A DNA stretch of 8,647 nt from an uncultured Sphingobium sp. (GTDB lineage Bacteria > Pseudomonadota > Alphaproteobacteria > Sphingomonadales > Sphingomonadaceae): assembly GCA_946885845.1 (NCBI GenBank), contig CAMPHJ010000071.1:1-8647 (forward strand), given 5' to 3'. This document shows, piece by piece, positions 1 through 6,810 of the stretch (position 1 is its first letter; the number at the start of each line of letters is the position of its first letter). The notes beneath the pieces were generated by a model. It was not told the DNA's origin and did no database searches. It saw only the letters and a program-made list of their open reading frames with translations. Position numbers and translations under genes: made by a program.

Positions 1-1212
1 TATGGCGTCACCTATATTTCGGCTGCGCTCTTTCCCGGCGATATGGACGAAGCGGTGCTGTTCGCGCTGGCGACCTTTGCCATTTCCTTTCTGGTCAGGC
101 CGCTGGGCGGGCTGTTCTGGGGGCCGTTGGGCGACAGGCTGGGCCGGAAATCCGTATTGGCGTTGACCATCCTGATGATGGCGGGCGCAACGCTGTGCGT
201 CGGGCTGATCCCCAGCCATGCGAGCATTGGCATGTGGGCACCGGCGCTGCTGATCGTGCTGCGCATGATACAGGGATTTTCCACCGGCGGCGAATATGGG
301 GGCGCGGCCACGTTCATGGCCGAATATGCGCCCGACGACCGCCGGGGCTTTTTCGGCAGCTTCCTGGAGTTCGGTACGCTGGCGGGATTTTCGCTGGGTG
401 CTTCGCTGATGCTGGGATTTTCCCTGACGCTGGGTGAAGCCGCGATGCACGAGTGGGGATGGCGCATACCCTTCCTGATCGCCGGGCCGATGGGGCTGGT
501 CGGCATGTATCTGCGATCGAAGATGGAGGACACGCCGATCTTCCGTGAACATGCCAAGCGTGAGAATGCTGTGCCAACCCCTGGCCTCAGCCTGCTGATG
601 CGGCGCTACAGGCGGCCGATGCTGGTCGTGGGCGGCCTGGTAGTGGCGCTCAATGTCGTCAACTATACGCTGCTCAGCTACATGCCGACTTATCTTCAAC
701 GGCGCATTGGCCTTTCAGCGGATGAAGCGTTGATCGTGCCGATCATCGGCATGCTGTTCATGATGGCGTTCCTGCCCTTTGCGGGCAAATTGTCGGACCG
801 GGTGGGGCGGCGACCGATGTGGCGGGTGTCGCTGATCGGGCTGCTGGTGGGGGCGGTGCCGCTCTATCTGCTCATGGGGACGGGGCTGATGGGCGCGGTC
901 GTGGGCTTTGCCCTGCTGGGTTTGCTGTACGTCCCGCAACTCGCGACCATATCGGCGACCTTTCCCGCGCTGTTCCCGACGCAGGTGCGCTTCGCCGGTT
1001 TCGCCATCGCCTATAATGTGTCGACGTCGATTTTTGGCGGCACCGCGCCCGCGGTCAACAGTGGCCTCATCACCCTGACCGGCAATGAATTGATGCCTGC
1101 ATTCACGATGATGCTGGCCTGTATCGTCGGCCTGTTCGCGCTGCGCTTCATGCCGGAAACCGCTGGCAAGTCATTGCAGGGCGACCCATTCGCGCAGGAG
1201 GCGCAGGCTTGA
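1..1212 (+). CDS. proP: ProP-like MHS-family (MFS) solute:proton symporter, 5'-truncated by window edge
   Basis: Secondary transporter of the inner membrane, metabolite:H+ symporter (MHS) branch of the major facilitator superfamily. The reading frame is open from base 1, so the first ~30 residues (start of TM1) are missing; the ATG at 43 is internal. In the 403 visible residues, RPLGG (33-37) leads into the loop 2-3 motif GDRLGRK (44-50). The MHS hallmark R88..QGFSTGGEYGGA follows at 91-102, a second motif-A-like loop (SDRVGRR) opens the C-terminal half, and PETAG ends the last helix. The block around GLIPS..IGMWAP, GWRIPF and NYTLLSYMPTYL reads closer to E. coli ProP (proline/glycine betaine uptake) than to KgtP or ShiA. 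Unlike E. coli ProP it stops shortly after the last helix, so the osmosensory C-terminal coiled coil is absent. Family call is firm; substrate and the proP symbol are inference, with other organic acids possible. It overlaps the mechanosensitive channel gene downstream. Confidence 0.85.
   Translation, partial: YGVTYISAALFPGDMDEAVLFALATFAISFLVRPLGGLFWGPLGDRLGRKSVLALTILMMAGATLCVGLIPSHASIGMWAPALLIVLRMIQGFSTGGEYGGAATFMAEYAPDDRRGFFGSFLEFGTLAGFSLGASLMLGFSLTLGEAAMHEWGWRIPFLIAGPMGLVGMYLRSKMEDTPIFREHAKRENAVPTPGLSLLMRRYRRPMLVVGGLVVALNVVNYTLLSYMPTYLQRRIGLSADEALIVPIIGMLFMMAFLPFAGKLSDRVGRRPMWRVSLIGLLVGAVPLYLLMGTGLMGAVVGFALLGLLYVPQLATISATFPALFPTQVRFAGFAIAYNVSTSIFGGTAPAVNSGLITLTGNELMPAFTMMLACIVGLFALRFMPETAGKSLQGDPFAQEAQA
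1196..1201 (+). promoter_or_regulatory. Shine-Dalgarno AGGAGG deciding the TTG start of mscM
   Basis: A perfect AGGAGG lies inside the last codons of the symporter gene, followed by a 7-nt spacer and then TTG at 1209. This near-ideal spacing supports the TTG start over the ATG at 1248, which has no comparable site. The TTG shares bases with the upstream TGA stop (TTGA), suggesting termination-reinitiation coupling. Confidence 0.75.
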
Positions 1213-2480
1213 TCACCAATCTTCCCATCGCCAATGACAGTGTGGACATGTTGATCCAGGGCTATGTGCACGAACCCTGGATGCAGAGCGGGCTGGCGCT
1301 GTTGCTGTTGGGCCTGTTTTCCTGGATCGCGAACTGGATCACCAAGCGCATCGTGCTGCGCGTGCTGCTGCGGCTGCTGCGGCACCTGCCTTTCCATATA
1401 GAGGCGCAGCATATTGGCGCCATCGTCGCGCGACTTTCGAACATCGTGCCTGCACTGGTCATCCAGCAGGGCATCGCGGCGGTGCCGCATTTGCCCGCAG
1501 GTCTGGTGTCCTTTGTGCAGAGCCTGTGTGCCGCCTTCATCATCCTGACAATCGCCATTGCGGTCAGTGGACTGCTTGCCCTGTTCAATGATCTGTACCA
1601 GCGCCGCCCCCATGCGGCGAACCGACCGATCAAGGGCTATGTCCAGGTGGCCAAGCTGCTGGTCTATGCCACCGCCACCATCCTGATGATCGCGGCGTTG
1701 ATGGACCAGTCGCCGCTGCTGCTGCTGTCCGGCCTGGGCGCGATGGCCGCTGTTCTGATGCTGGTGTTCAAGGACACGATCCTGTCGCTGGTGGCTTCGG
1801 TGCAGATCGGTTCGAACGACATGGTGCGCGTGGGCGACTGGATCGAAATGCCGCAGCTTGACGCCAATGGCGACGTCATCGACATCGCGCTGCACACGGT
1901 GAAGGTCCAGAATTTCGACAAGACGATCACGACTATCCCGACCCATCGACTGATATCCGAAAGCTTTCGCAACTGGCGCGGCATGTCGGAATCAGGGGGG
2001 CGGCGGATCATGCGGTCGTTGATGATCGATCAGAGCAGCGTCCGGTTCCTTGAGCAGCAGGATATGGAGCAGCTGGCGCGATTTTCGCTGTTGAAGGGAT
2101 ATTTGCAGGTCAAGCAGCAGGATATCGGCCGCTGGAACCAGCAGCATGGCGCTGACAACCCGGTCAATGGCAGGCGGCTCACCAATATCGGCACTTTCCG
2201 CGCCTATGTGCATGCCTATCTGAAGGCGCGCAGCGATATCGCGCAGGACAAGACCCTATTGGTGCGGCAGATGGAACCCAGCGAAAATGGCCTGCCGCTG
2301 CAAATCTATGCTTTCGCCAACAGCACGGTCTGGGACGAATATGAAGGGGTGCAGGGGGATATTTTCGACCACCTGATCGCCATATTGCCCCAATTCGGAC
2401 TGCGGTTGTTCCAGCGGCCTACCGGTGCGGATGTGGCTGAGATTGCGATGGCGGACGGCGGGCGGAGGGCGCTGGCCTAG
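1209..2480 (+). CDS. mscM: YbdG/MscM-type mechanosensitive ion channel (MscS superfamily)
   Basis: Inner-membrane channel that opens with membrane tension and releases solutes on hypo-osmotic shock; YbdG of E. coli (also called MscM) is the miniconductance member. The 423-residue length matches YbdG (~415). Hydrophobic segments lie near 26-55, 78-125 and 146-165. The pore-lining TM3 at about 172-200 carries SGLGAMAAVLMLVFKD, almost identical to YbdG as I recall it. The beta domain follows (GDWIEMP at 209-215, TTIPTHRLIS at 241-250, NWRGMSESGGRR at 255-266), then a long cytoplasmic domain with NIGTFRAY (326-333), NGLPLQIYAF (360-369) and FGLRLFQRPTG at 396-406. These C-terminal blocks separate the YbdG group from plain MscS. 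The start is TTG, chosen for the AGGAGG seven bases upstream and the stop-start overlap with the symporter gene, so the two are probably co-translated. No truncation or missing core segment is seen. Confidence 0.93.
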   Translation: MITNLPIANDSVDMLIQGYVHEPWMQSGLALLLLGLFSWIANWITKRIVLRVLLRLLRHLPFHIEAQHIGAIVARLSNIVPALVIQQGIAAVPHLPAGLVSFVQSLCAAFIILTIAIAVSGLLALFNDLYQRRPHAANRPIKGYVQVAKLLVYATATILMIAALMDQSPLLLLSGLGAMAAVLMLVFKDTILSLVASVQIGSNDMVRVGDWIEMPQLDANGDVIDIALHTVKVQNFDKTITTIPTHRLISESFRNWRGMSESGGRRIMRSLMIDQSSVRFLEQQDMEQLARFSLLKGYLQVKQQDIGRWNQQHGADNPVNGRRLTNIGTFRAYVHAYLKARSDIAQDKTLLVRQMEPSENGLPLQIYAFANSTVWDEYEGVQGDIFDHLIAILPQFGLRLFQRPTGADVAEIAMADGGRRALA

Positions 2481-2493
2481 GCAGCGCGCTTTT
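2469..2493 (+). terminator. Weak candidate intrinsic terminator at the mscM stop
   Basis: GCGCTG (2469-2474) and CAGCGC (2482-2487) form a perfect 6-bp stem around a 7-nt loop that includes the mscM stop codon. Four T residues follow at 2490-2493. The stem is short and the T run is interrupted after four bases, so this is only a candidate. It would end plus-strand transcription just before the convergent permease gene, whose stop is 5 bases past the T run. There is no matching T run for the minus strand. Confidence 0.3.
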
Positions 2494-2498
2494 CTGGG

Positions 2499-3818
2499 TT
2501 AGAAAGGGAAGAACCAGTGGATGGCGGCGACCGCCGCGACCCAGGTGATAAGGTTCAGGGGAAGGCCAACCTTTGTAAAGTCGAGATAGCTGTAACCCGC
2601 CATCTGATAGACAAGGACGTTGGTCTGATACCCAAAAGGCGTGGCGAAAGCGGCGCTGCCCGCCATCATCACTGCCACCAGGAACGGGCGTGGGCTGACA
2701 CTCAGGCTTTCGGCCAGCGCGACGGCGATTGGCGTCACCAGAACGGCGACGGTGGCGTTCGATAACAGTTCTGTCAGGAGCAGGGTCGCGCCATAAAGCA
2801 GGATGAGCGCCCCCAACGGCCCGAAAACGCCCACCTTGTCGATCAAGGCGTTGGTGGCCGAAGATGCAAGCCCGGTCTGTTCCAGAGCGATGCCGATCAC
2901 GACCATGCCGACGATCAGCATCAGGATTTCAGGCCGCAGTCCGCCATAGGCTTCTTCCGGGCGGATGACGCGGAGCAATATCAGCAGCACCGCGCCGCCA
3001 AAGGCCGATGCGGCGATGGGCGTGATGTTGAGGGCGGCGAGGAGGATGACGCCCAGGAAGATCAGGCTGGACGAAATAGCCTTGGCGGGAGCGAAGGGCC
3101 TTTGCTTTACGAAACTGCCCGGATCGCCGACCGCATCCCCGGCGATGTCCACATGGCTGACATGATGGGGCAGGGCGGCTTCCATCCGTTCGAAGCTTGC
3201 GGGCAGGGGCCGGGCGAGCAGCCGACCGGAAAAGAAGAAAAGGTAGAGGCCGCCCGCCGCCGCGACGATCAGGCCCACCGGCGTGATTTCGAACAGGGAA
3301 AAGGGCGGCTGACCGGACGACCGCGCCATGTCGTCCACCAGCAGGTTGGTGGATGTGCCGATCAGCGTGCAGCATCCCCCCAGCACCGCCACATAGGATA
3401 GCGGCATCAGGAAGCGCTTTGGGTCGAGCTTCAGCGATTGGGATACGTCACGGATCACGGGCGCGGCCAGCACCACGATGGGCGTGTTGTTCAGGAAGCC
3501 CGACGCCCCGCCGCACAGCAGGATCAGCAGCCAGATGCCGAGCGCCCCGATCCGGCGGCAGAGCGCGACCGCCTTGCGGATCAGCAGGTCGAGCAGGCCC
3601 GACAATTCCATGGCGTGGGCGATGACGAACAGGGAAGCCAGCGCGATGATGGCGGGGCTGCCAAAGGCACCCTGCACTTCGCTGGGCCGCACCGCACCTG
3701 TCAAAAGGAGGATTGCCGCGCCCGACAGGGCGACGACATCGGCCCGAACCTTGTCCCAGATCAGCGCGGCAACCACGCCCGCCAGCACGATAAGGGTGAC
3801 AAGTTGCTCAAGCGTCAT
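2499..3818 (-). CDS. SLC13/DASS-type anion permease without RCK domains
   Basis: Polytopic inner-membrane permease of the divalent anion:Na+ symporter (DASS/SLC13) type within the ion transporter superfamily. Relatives carry sulfate, phosphate or C4-dicarboxylates. The 439 residues show the two-fold repeat of this fold. In the first half, a hairpin region has LNNTP (109-113) and GTSTN (154-158). In the second half, the equivalent positions have LSNAT (352-356) and GYQTN (396-400). These paired Asn/Thr motifs bind sodium and substrate in the family. The halves are joined by a short polar linker (about 202-246), where larger relatives of ~590 residues carry two TrkA-C (RCK) domains, so this is the compact form. 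The ATG at 3818 gives the expected short N-terminus before the first helix; its ribosome site is weak. The gene is convergent with mscM and divergent from the anchored unknown gene. Substrate cannot be told from sequence; sulfate and dicarboxylates are both possible. Confidence 0.88.
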   Translation of the reverse strand: MTLEQLVTLIVLAGVVAALIWDKVRADVVALSGAAILLLTGAVRPSEVQGAFGSPAIIALASLFVIAHAMELSGLLDLLIRKAVALCRRIGALGIWLLILLCGGASGFLNNTPIVVLAAPVIRDVSQSLKLDPKRFLMPLSYVAVLGGCCTLIGTSTNLLVDDMARSSGQPPFSLFEITPVGLIVAAAGGLYLFFFSGRLLARPLPASFERMEAALPHHVSHVDIAGDAVGDPGSFVKQRPFAPAKAISSSLIFLGVILLAALNITPIAASAFGGAVLLILLRVIRPEEAYGGLRPEILMLIVGMVVIGIALEQTGLASSATNALIDKVGVFGPLGALILLYGATLLLTELLSNATVAVLVTPIAVALAESLSVSPRPFLVAVMMAGSAAFATPFGYQTNVLVYQMAGYSYLDFTKVGLPLNLITWVAAVAAIHWFFPF

Positions 3819-3928
3819 GGCAACCCGGTAGCATAAAGACGGATTTTCAGCAGGAAAAATGGAAGATTGGTGAGGAAAATCTTGAGCCTAGGGGTCATTT
3901 TCGCCATCATATCTGCTAGGCTGGCTTC
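3819..3928. promoter_or_regulatory. Divergent promoter region with a small inverted repeat
   Basis: This 110-bp gap separates two divergently read genes, so it should hold both promoters. It is visibly richer in A and T than its surroundings. An inverted repeat AAGATT (3863-3868)/AATCTT (3878-3883) with a 9-nt spacer sits near its middle and could be an operator, though a 6-bp repeat may be chance. On the minus strand a TATGCT-like -10 lies shortly before the permease ATG, but its -35 partner is poor. I see no convincing pair for the plus strand. Confidence 0.35.
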
Positions 3929-4777
3929 ATGGCAGAACAGAATATCCGGTTGCGCATTCTTTCCTACCTGATTGCCGCTGCTGCGGGTTCCGCGCTGACG
4001 ATCGCCATTGTCGGGTGGGAAGATGCGCCATCGCCCAAGCCCGCTCAGGCTGAACCGAAACAGCCGCCCAGGGTTGAGGTTCCCAAGATCCCCGTCATTC
4101 CCGTCCCACCGCCACCGCTGGACCGCGCGGCCCTGTTGGCGGCGGCGGCGAGCGCGGCGGATGCGGTGGCGAGCGGTAGCGCAATGCCGCAGTCCAATGC
4201 GCAGCTGGTCGGGCGATCCTTCATCCTGCGCATGCCATTTGGGTGTGCGGGGGAATTGACCGACGACGCGAAAGACGCATGGGCGGGATGGAGCTTCAAT
4301 CCCAGGAGCCGCGCGCTCCGGCTCAGCGCGCGCGCCAACAACCTTGCCGATACGGACTGGGTGAAGACGTTGGCGACCGACATGAAATTCGATGCGGTCG
4401 AGGGCTTCTGGATCCGCCGTCCATGGACCAGCGCGGACCAATGCCCCGCCGAGGGTGGCGCGTTGACGGACGTCGGCGTCCCGCAGGGCCAGCGGCTGGG
4501 CATCGCGCAATTCTATTCGCCCGACGGGCCAAGGACTTTGCGGCGCGGTGACCGCCCCTATTCGTCCACGGTCAAGCTGCCCGAAGGCGAAGCGCCGTCA
4601 CCGCGCGGCTATCAGCTTCAACTGGAAGGCAAGATTTCCGGTTTTGCCGATGGCCAGCCCGTTCATTGTTTCCAGCAGGACGCGTCCGTCGCGCCGCGTT
4701 GCCTGATCGCGGTTCAGTTCGAACGGGTGGCGTTCGTCGCGCCGGACAAGCCAGAACCAATCGTCGAATGGCATTGA
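3929..4777 (+). CDS. Membrane-anchored, proline-rich protein of unknown function
   Basis: I do not recognise the family. The 282-residue product starts with a short basic N-terminus (R7, R9) and one hydrophobic segment at about 10-29. No lipobox or clear signal-peptidase site is evident, so it looks like a single-pass anchor with the rest in the periplasm. Residues 33-64 form a Pro-rich spacer, including a PVPPPP run at 58-63, and 67-83 are Ala-rich. A globular domain of about 190 residues follows (93-282). It contains four cysteines at 106, 172, 247 and 258, compatible with two disulfides in an oxidising compartment, plus many Trp and aromatic residues (W118, W121, W144, W161, W166) and a terminal EWH. 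The start is the first ATG before the anchor; only a weak AGG precedes it. It stands alone on the plus strand between two minus-strand genes, so context gives no role. Codon usage and GC content look native. Confidence 0.8.
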   Translation: MAEQNIRLRILSYLIAAAAGSALTIAIVGWEDAPSPKPAQAEPKQPPRVEVPKIPVIPVPPPPLDRAALLAAAASAADAVASGSAMPQSNAQLVGRSFILRMPFGCAGELTDDAKDAWAGWSFNPRSRALRLSARANNLADTDWVKTLATDMKFDAVEGFWIRRPWTSADQCPAEGGALTDVGVPQGQRLGIAQFYSPDGPRTLRRGDRPYSSTVKLPEGEAPSPRGYQLQLEGKISGFADGQPVHCFQQDASVAPRCLIAVQFERVAFVAPDKPEPIVEWH

Positions 4778-4820
4778 TCGTGCCGAGTGGAGGGGTCCGC
4801 CGCGGCTTTAGGTAAGCTGC

Positions 4821-6635
4821 TCAAACCGCTTCGTTGACAATGCTCTCCCGCTCGCTCGCCTGTCGCGTCCACATGATCGCATAAAGGCCATCGGCGCGAA
4901 CCAGATCGGCATGACGTCCCCGCTCCACGACGCGGCCCTGATCCAGCACGATGATTTCGTCGGCATCGACGACCGTCGACAGGCGGTGGGCGACGATCAG
5001 CGTGGTGCGTTTGCGCGCTATGTTGCGCAGCACGTCCTGAATCTCTGTCTCCGTCCGGCTGTCGAGCGCGCTCGTCGCTTCATCCAGCACCAGGACCGGC
5101 GGGTCTTTCAGCAATGTCCGCGCGATCGCCACGCGCTGCTTTTCGCCCCCGGAAAGTTTGAGGCCACGTTCGCCCACGCGCGTGTCATATCCCTGCGGCA
5201 GGCGCATGATGAAGTCGTGGATGGATGCCGCCCTGGCCGCCGCCTCGATCTCCGCCTGGCTCGCGCCTTCGCGGCCATAGCCGATATTATAGCCGACCGT
5301 GTCGTTGAACAGCACCATGTCCTGCGGGACGATGCCAATCGCCGCGCGGAGCGACGATTGCGTCACCCCTGCGATATCCTGCCCATCGATCATGATCTGG
5401 CCGTGCTGGATGTCGTAGAAGCGGAACAGCGTGCGGGCGATGGTCGATTTCCCCGCGCCGGACGGACCAACGATCGCCAGCGTCCGGCCCGGTGGCACGG
5501 TAAAGCTGACATCGTGCAGGATTTCGCGGTCGGGATCATAGCCGAAACGCACATGGTCGAAGCGGACCTCGCCAGCGGTCACGTTCAACGCGGGCGCGTC
5601 GGGCCGGTCGCCCACTTCGGTGCGCGTATCGATCAGCTTGTACATCGCCTCCATATCGATCACGCCCTGCCGGATCGTGCGATACACCATTCCCAGCAGA
5701 TCCAGCGGCCTGAATAGCTGGCTAAGCAATGTATTCACCAACACGACATCGCCGGTCGAAAACGTGCCCCGGCTCCAGCCCCAGACGGTATATCCCATCG
5801 CGCCCGCCATCATCAGGTTGGTTATCAGGGACTGGCCGACGTTCAGCCAGGCCAGGCTGTTTTCCGACTTCACCGCCGCTTCGGCATAGCGGCGCATGGC
5901 GTTGCTGTAACGGGCGGCTTCCCGTTCCTCCGCACCGAAATATTTGACCGTCTCAAAATTCAGCAGGCTGTCGACCGCGTGAGCGACGGCGTTGGTGTCC
6001 ATGTCCACCATGTCGCGCCGCAACTGGTTGCGCCATTCGGTGATGGTGCGGGTGAACCAGATATACAGGCCCACCATCACCAGCGTCGCCGCCACAAGCC
6101 CCGGCCCGAACTTGACGAAGAAGATGACGCAGACCGCCGTCAGTTCCAGCACCGTCGGCGCGATGTTGAACAGCAGGAAATAGAGCATCGTGTCGATGCT
6201 CTTGGTGCCGCGTTCGACGATCTTGGTGACCGCGCCAGTGCGCCGGTCGAGATGAAAGCGCAACGACAGCCGGTGCAGATGGACGAATACATCGTCGGAC
6301 AGCCGCCGCCCGGCTTCCTGTCCTACCTTTTCGAATACTGCATTGCGCAGATTGTCGAACAGAACGCTGCCGAACCGCGCGCCCGCATAAGCCACCACCA
6401 GCGCGATGGCGAGACCGGCGGCAGGCTCCATGCCCGGCGTCATCCGGTCGATCGCGCCCTTATAGGCGAAGGGCATGGCAAGGCTGATCGCCTTTGCCAT
6501 CACGACCAGGATCATCGCGATGGCGACGCGCCGCCGCAGTGCAGGCGCATCGGCAGGCCAGAGATAGGGCAGGAACCGCCGCAATGTTGCCCACACGGGT
6601 GGAAGCGGGCTGTTGTCGGGTGTGGATGGCGGCAT
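4821..6635 (-). CDS. atm1: Atm1/HMT1-type ABC half-exporter (glutathione/heavy-metal exporter)
   Basis: Homodimeric inner-membrane ABC exporter of the Atm1/ABCB7/HMT1 group. The Novosphingobium homologue NaAtm1 transports glutathione derivatives and confers heavy-metal tolerance. The 604-residue product has a six-helix membrane domain (about 35-320) and a nucleotide-binding domain (about 350-590). Visible motifs are Walker A GPSGAGKST (390-398), Q-loop Q438, signature LSGGEKQ (494-500), Walker B VLVLDEA with catalytic E519, and H-loop H550. Compared with NaAtm1 from memory, the offset is four residues, and the glutathione-contact positions appear kept as Y191, R202, R206, N265 and Q268. Group hallmarks RFHLDRRTG, ERGTKSIDTMLYFLLFNI and NFETVKYFGAE are present. 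The start at 6635 (MPPST...) aligns with the NaAtm1 N-terminus; the frame stays open to 6860, but that extra part translates the repeat and the end of dapD. No strong ribosome site is seen. Family confidence is very high; the exact substrate is inferred. Confidence 0.95.
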   Translation of the reverse strand: MPPSTPDNSPLPPVWATLRRFLPYLWPADAPALRRRVAIAMILVVMAKAISLAMPFAYKGAIDRMTPGMEPAAGLAIALVVAYAGARFGSVLFDNLRNAVFEKVGQEAGRRLSDDVFVHLHRLSLRFHLDRRTGAVTKIVERGTKSIDTMLYFLLFNIAPTVLELTAVCVIFFVKFGPGLVAATLVMVGLYIWFTRTITEWRNQLRRDMVDMDTNAVAHAVDSLLNFETVKYFGAEEREAARYSNAMRRYAEAAVKSENSLAWLNVGQSLITNLMMAGAMGYTVWGWSRGTFSTGDVVLVNTLLSQLFRPLDLLGMVYRTIRQGVIDMEAMYKLIDTRTEVGDRPDAPALNVTAGEVRFDHVRFGYDPDREILHDVSFTVPPGRTLAIVGPSGAGKSTIARTLFRFYDIQHGQIMIDGQDIAGVTQSSLRAAIGIVPQDMVLFNDTVGYNIGYGREGASQAEIEAAARAASIHDFIMRLPQGYDTRVGERGLKLSGGEKQRVAIARTLLKDPPVLVLDEATSALDSRTETEIQDVLRNIARKRTTLIVAHRLSTVVDADEIIVLDQGRVVERGRHADLVRADGLYAIMWTRQASERESIVNEAV

Positions 6636-6663
6636 GGGCGCTATGTAGGCGAAGGCCGCCAAT

Positions 6664-6669
6664 CTTATA
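6664..6669 (-). promoter_or_regulatory. Candidate -10 element upstream of atm1
   Basis: Read on the minus strand this is TATAAG, a 5-of-6 match to TATAAT, ending about 28 bases before the atm1 ATG and directly abutting the left hairpin of the repeat. With a normal spacer the -35 box would fall inside that GC-rich hairpin (CCCTCC) and is a poor match. The six bases are part of the palindrome CTTATAAG, so the match is orientation-neutral. It is therefore only a weak candidate, though it is the only AT-rich patch in the gap. Confidence 0.22.
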
Positions 6670-6671
6670 AG

Positions 6672-6798
6672 CCCCTCCCTCTCACGGGAGGGGGAAGGGG
6701 AGTGACGAGCGCAGCGAGCTTCTGTGCTGTCCCGGAAGGCGGAAGCGATCGCTGACGCGATCGCACCCTCCCCCGGCCCCTCCCGCAGGCGGGAGGGG
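6672..6798. repeat. Composite intergenic inverted-repeat element (REP/BIME-like)
   Basis: The element sits between the dapD stop (12 bases away) and the atm1 start (36 bases away). Its left unit is CCCCTCCC (6672-6679), a 6-nt loop, then GGGAGGGG (6686-6693). Its right unit is CCCCTCCCG (6777-6785), loop CAGG, then CGGGAGGGG (6790-6798), a 9-bp stem. The flanking bases show that the two units are inverted copies: after the left stem comes GAAGGGGAG, and on the opposite strand after the right stem comes CCGGGGGAGG. Between them a third hairpin is formed by GCGATCGC (6745-6752), TGAC, GCGATCGC (6757-6764). Two inverted units round a variable centre is the layout of bacterial interspersed mosaic elements. 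From memory, closely similar CCCCTCCC...GGGAGGGG hairpins are common between genes in sphingomonads. No T run follows on either strand, so it is not a standard intrinsic terminator, but it may stop exonucleases at the dapD mRNA 3' end. Confidence 0.8.
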
Positions 6799-6810
6799 GG
6801 TAGAGGTGGA

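Noticed and set aside
1011..1946. Long minus-strand open frame (311 codons) opposite the symporter and channel genes
   Set aside because: The product is Gln/His/Arg/Asp-rich without domains, lies antisense to two well-identified genes, and is the usual shadow of GC-rich codon bias.
3815..4510. Minus-strand open frame opposite the unknown anchored protein, reaching to the permease start
   Set aside because: Arg-rich, no recognisable domain. The plus-strand frame has a credible anchor, spacer and folded-domain pattern, so it is the better gene.
4778..4820. Bidirectional terminator in the convergent gap between the anchored protein and atm1
   Set aside because: Only a self-palindrome GCCGCGGC with no loop and no adequate T run was found; nothing supportable.
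6745..6764. GCGATCGC octamer as a cyanobacterial HIP1 site
   Set aside because: The sequence matches HIP1, but the genes are alphaproteobacterial and the octamer occurs here as a hairpin stem in a local repeat, so the match is taken as coincidental.
6777..6798. Right hairpin of the repeat as the dapD intrinsic terminator
   Set aside because: The stem is strong, but on the minus strand it is followed by a G-rich run and not by T residues.
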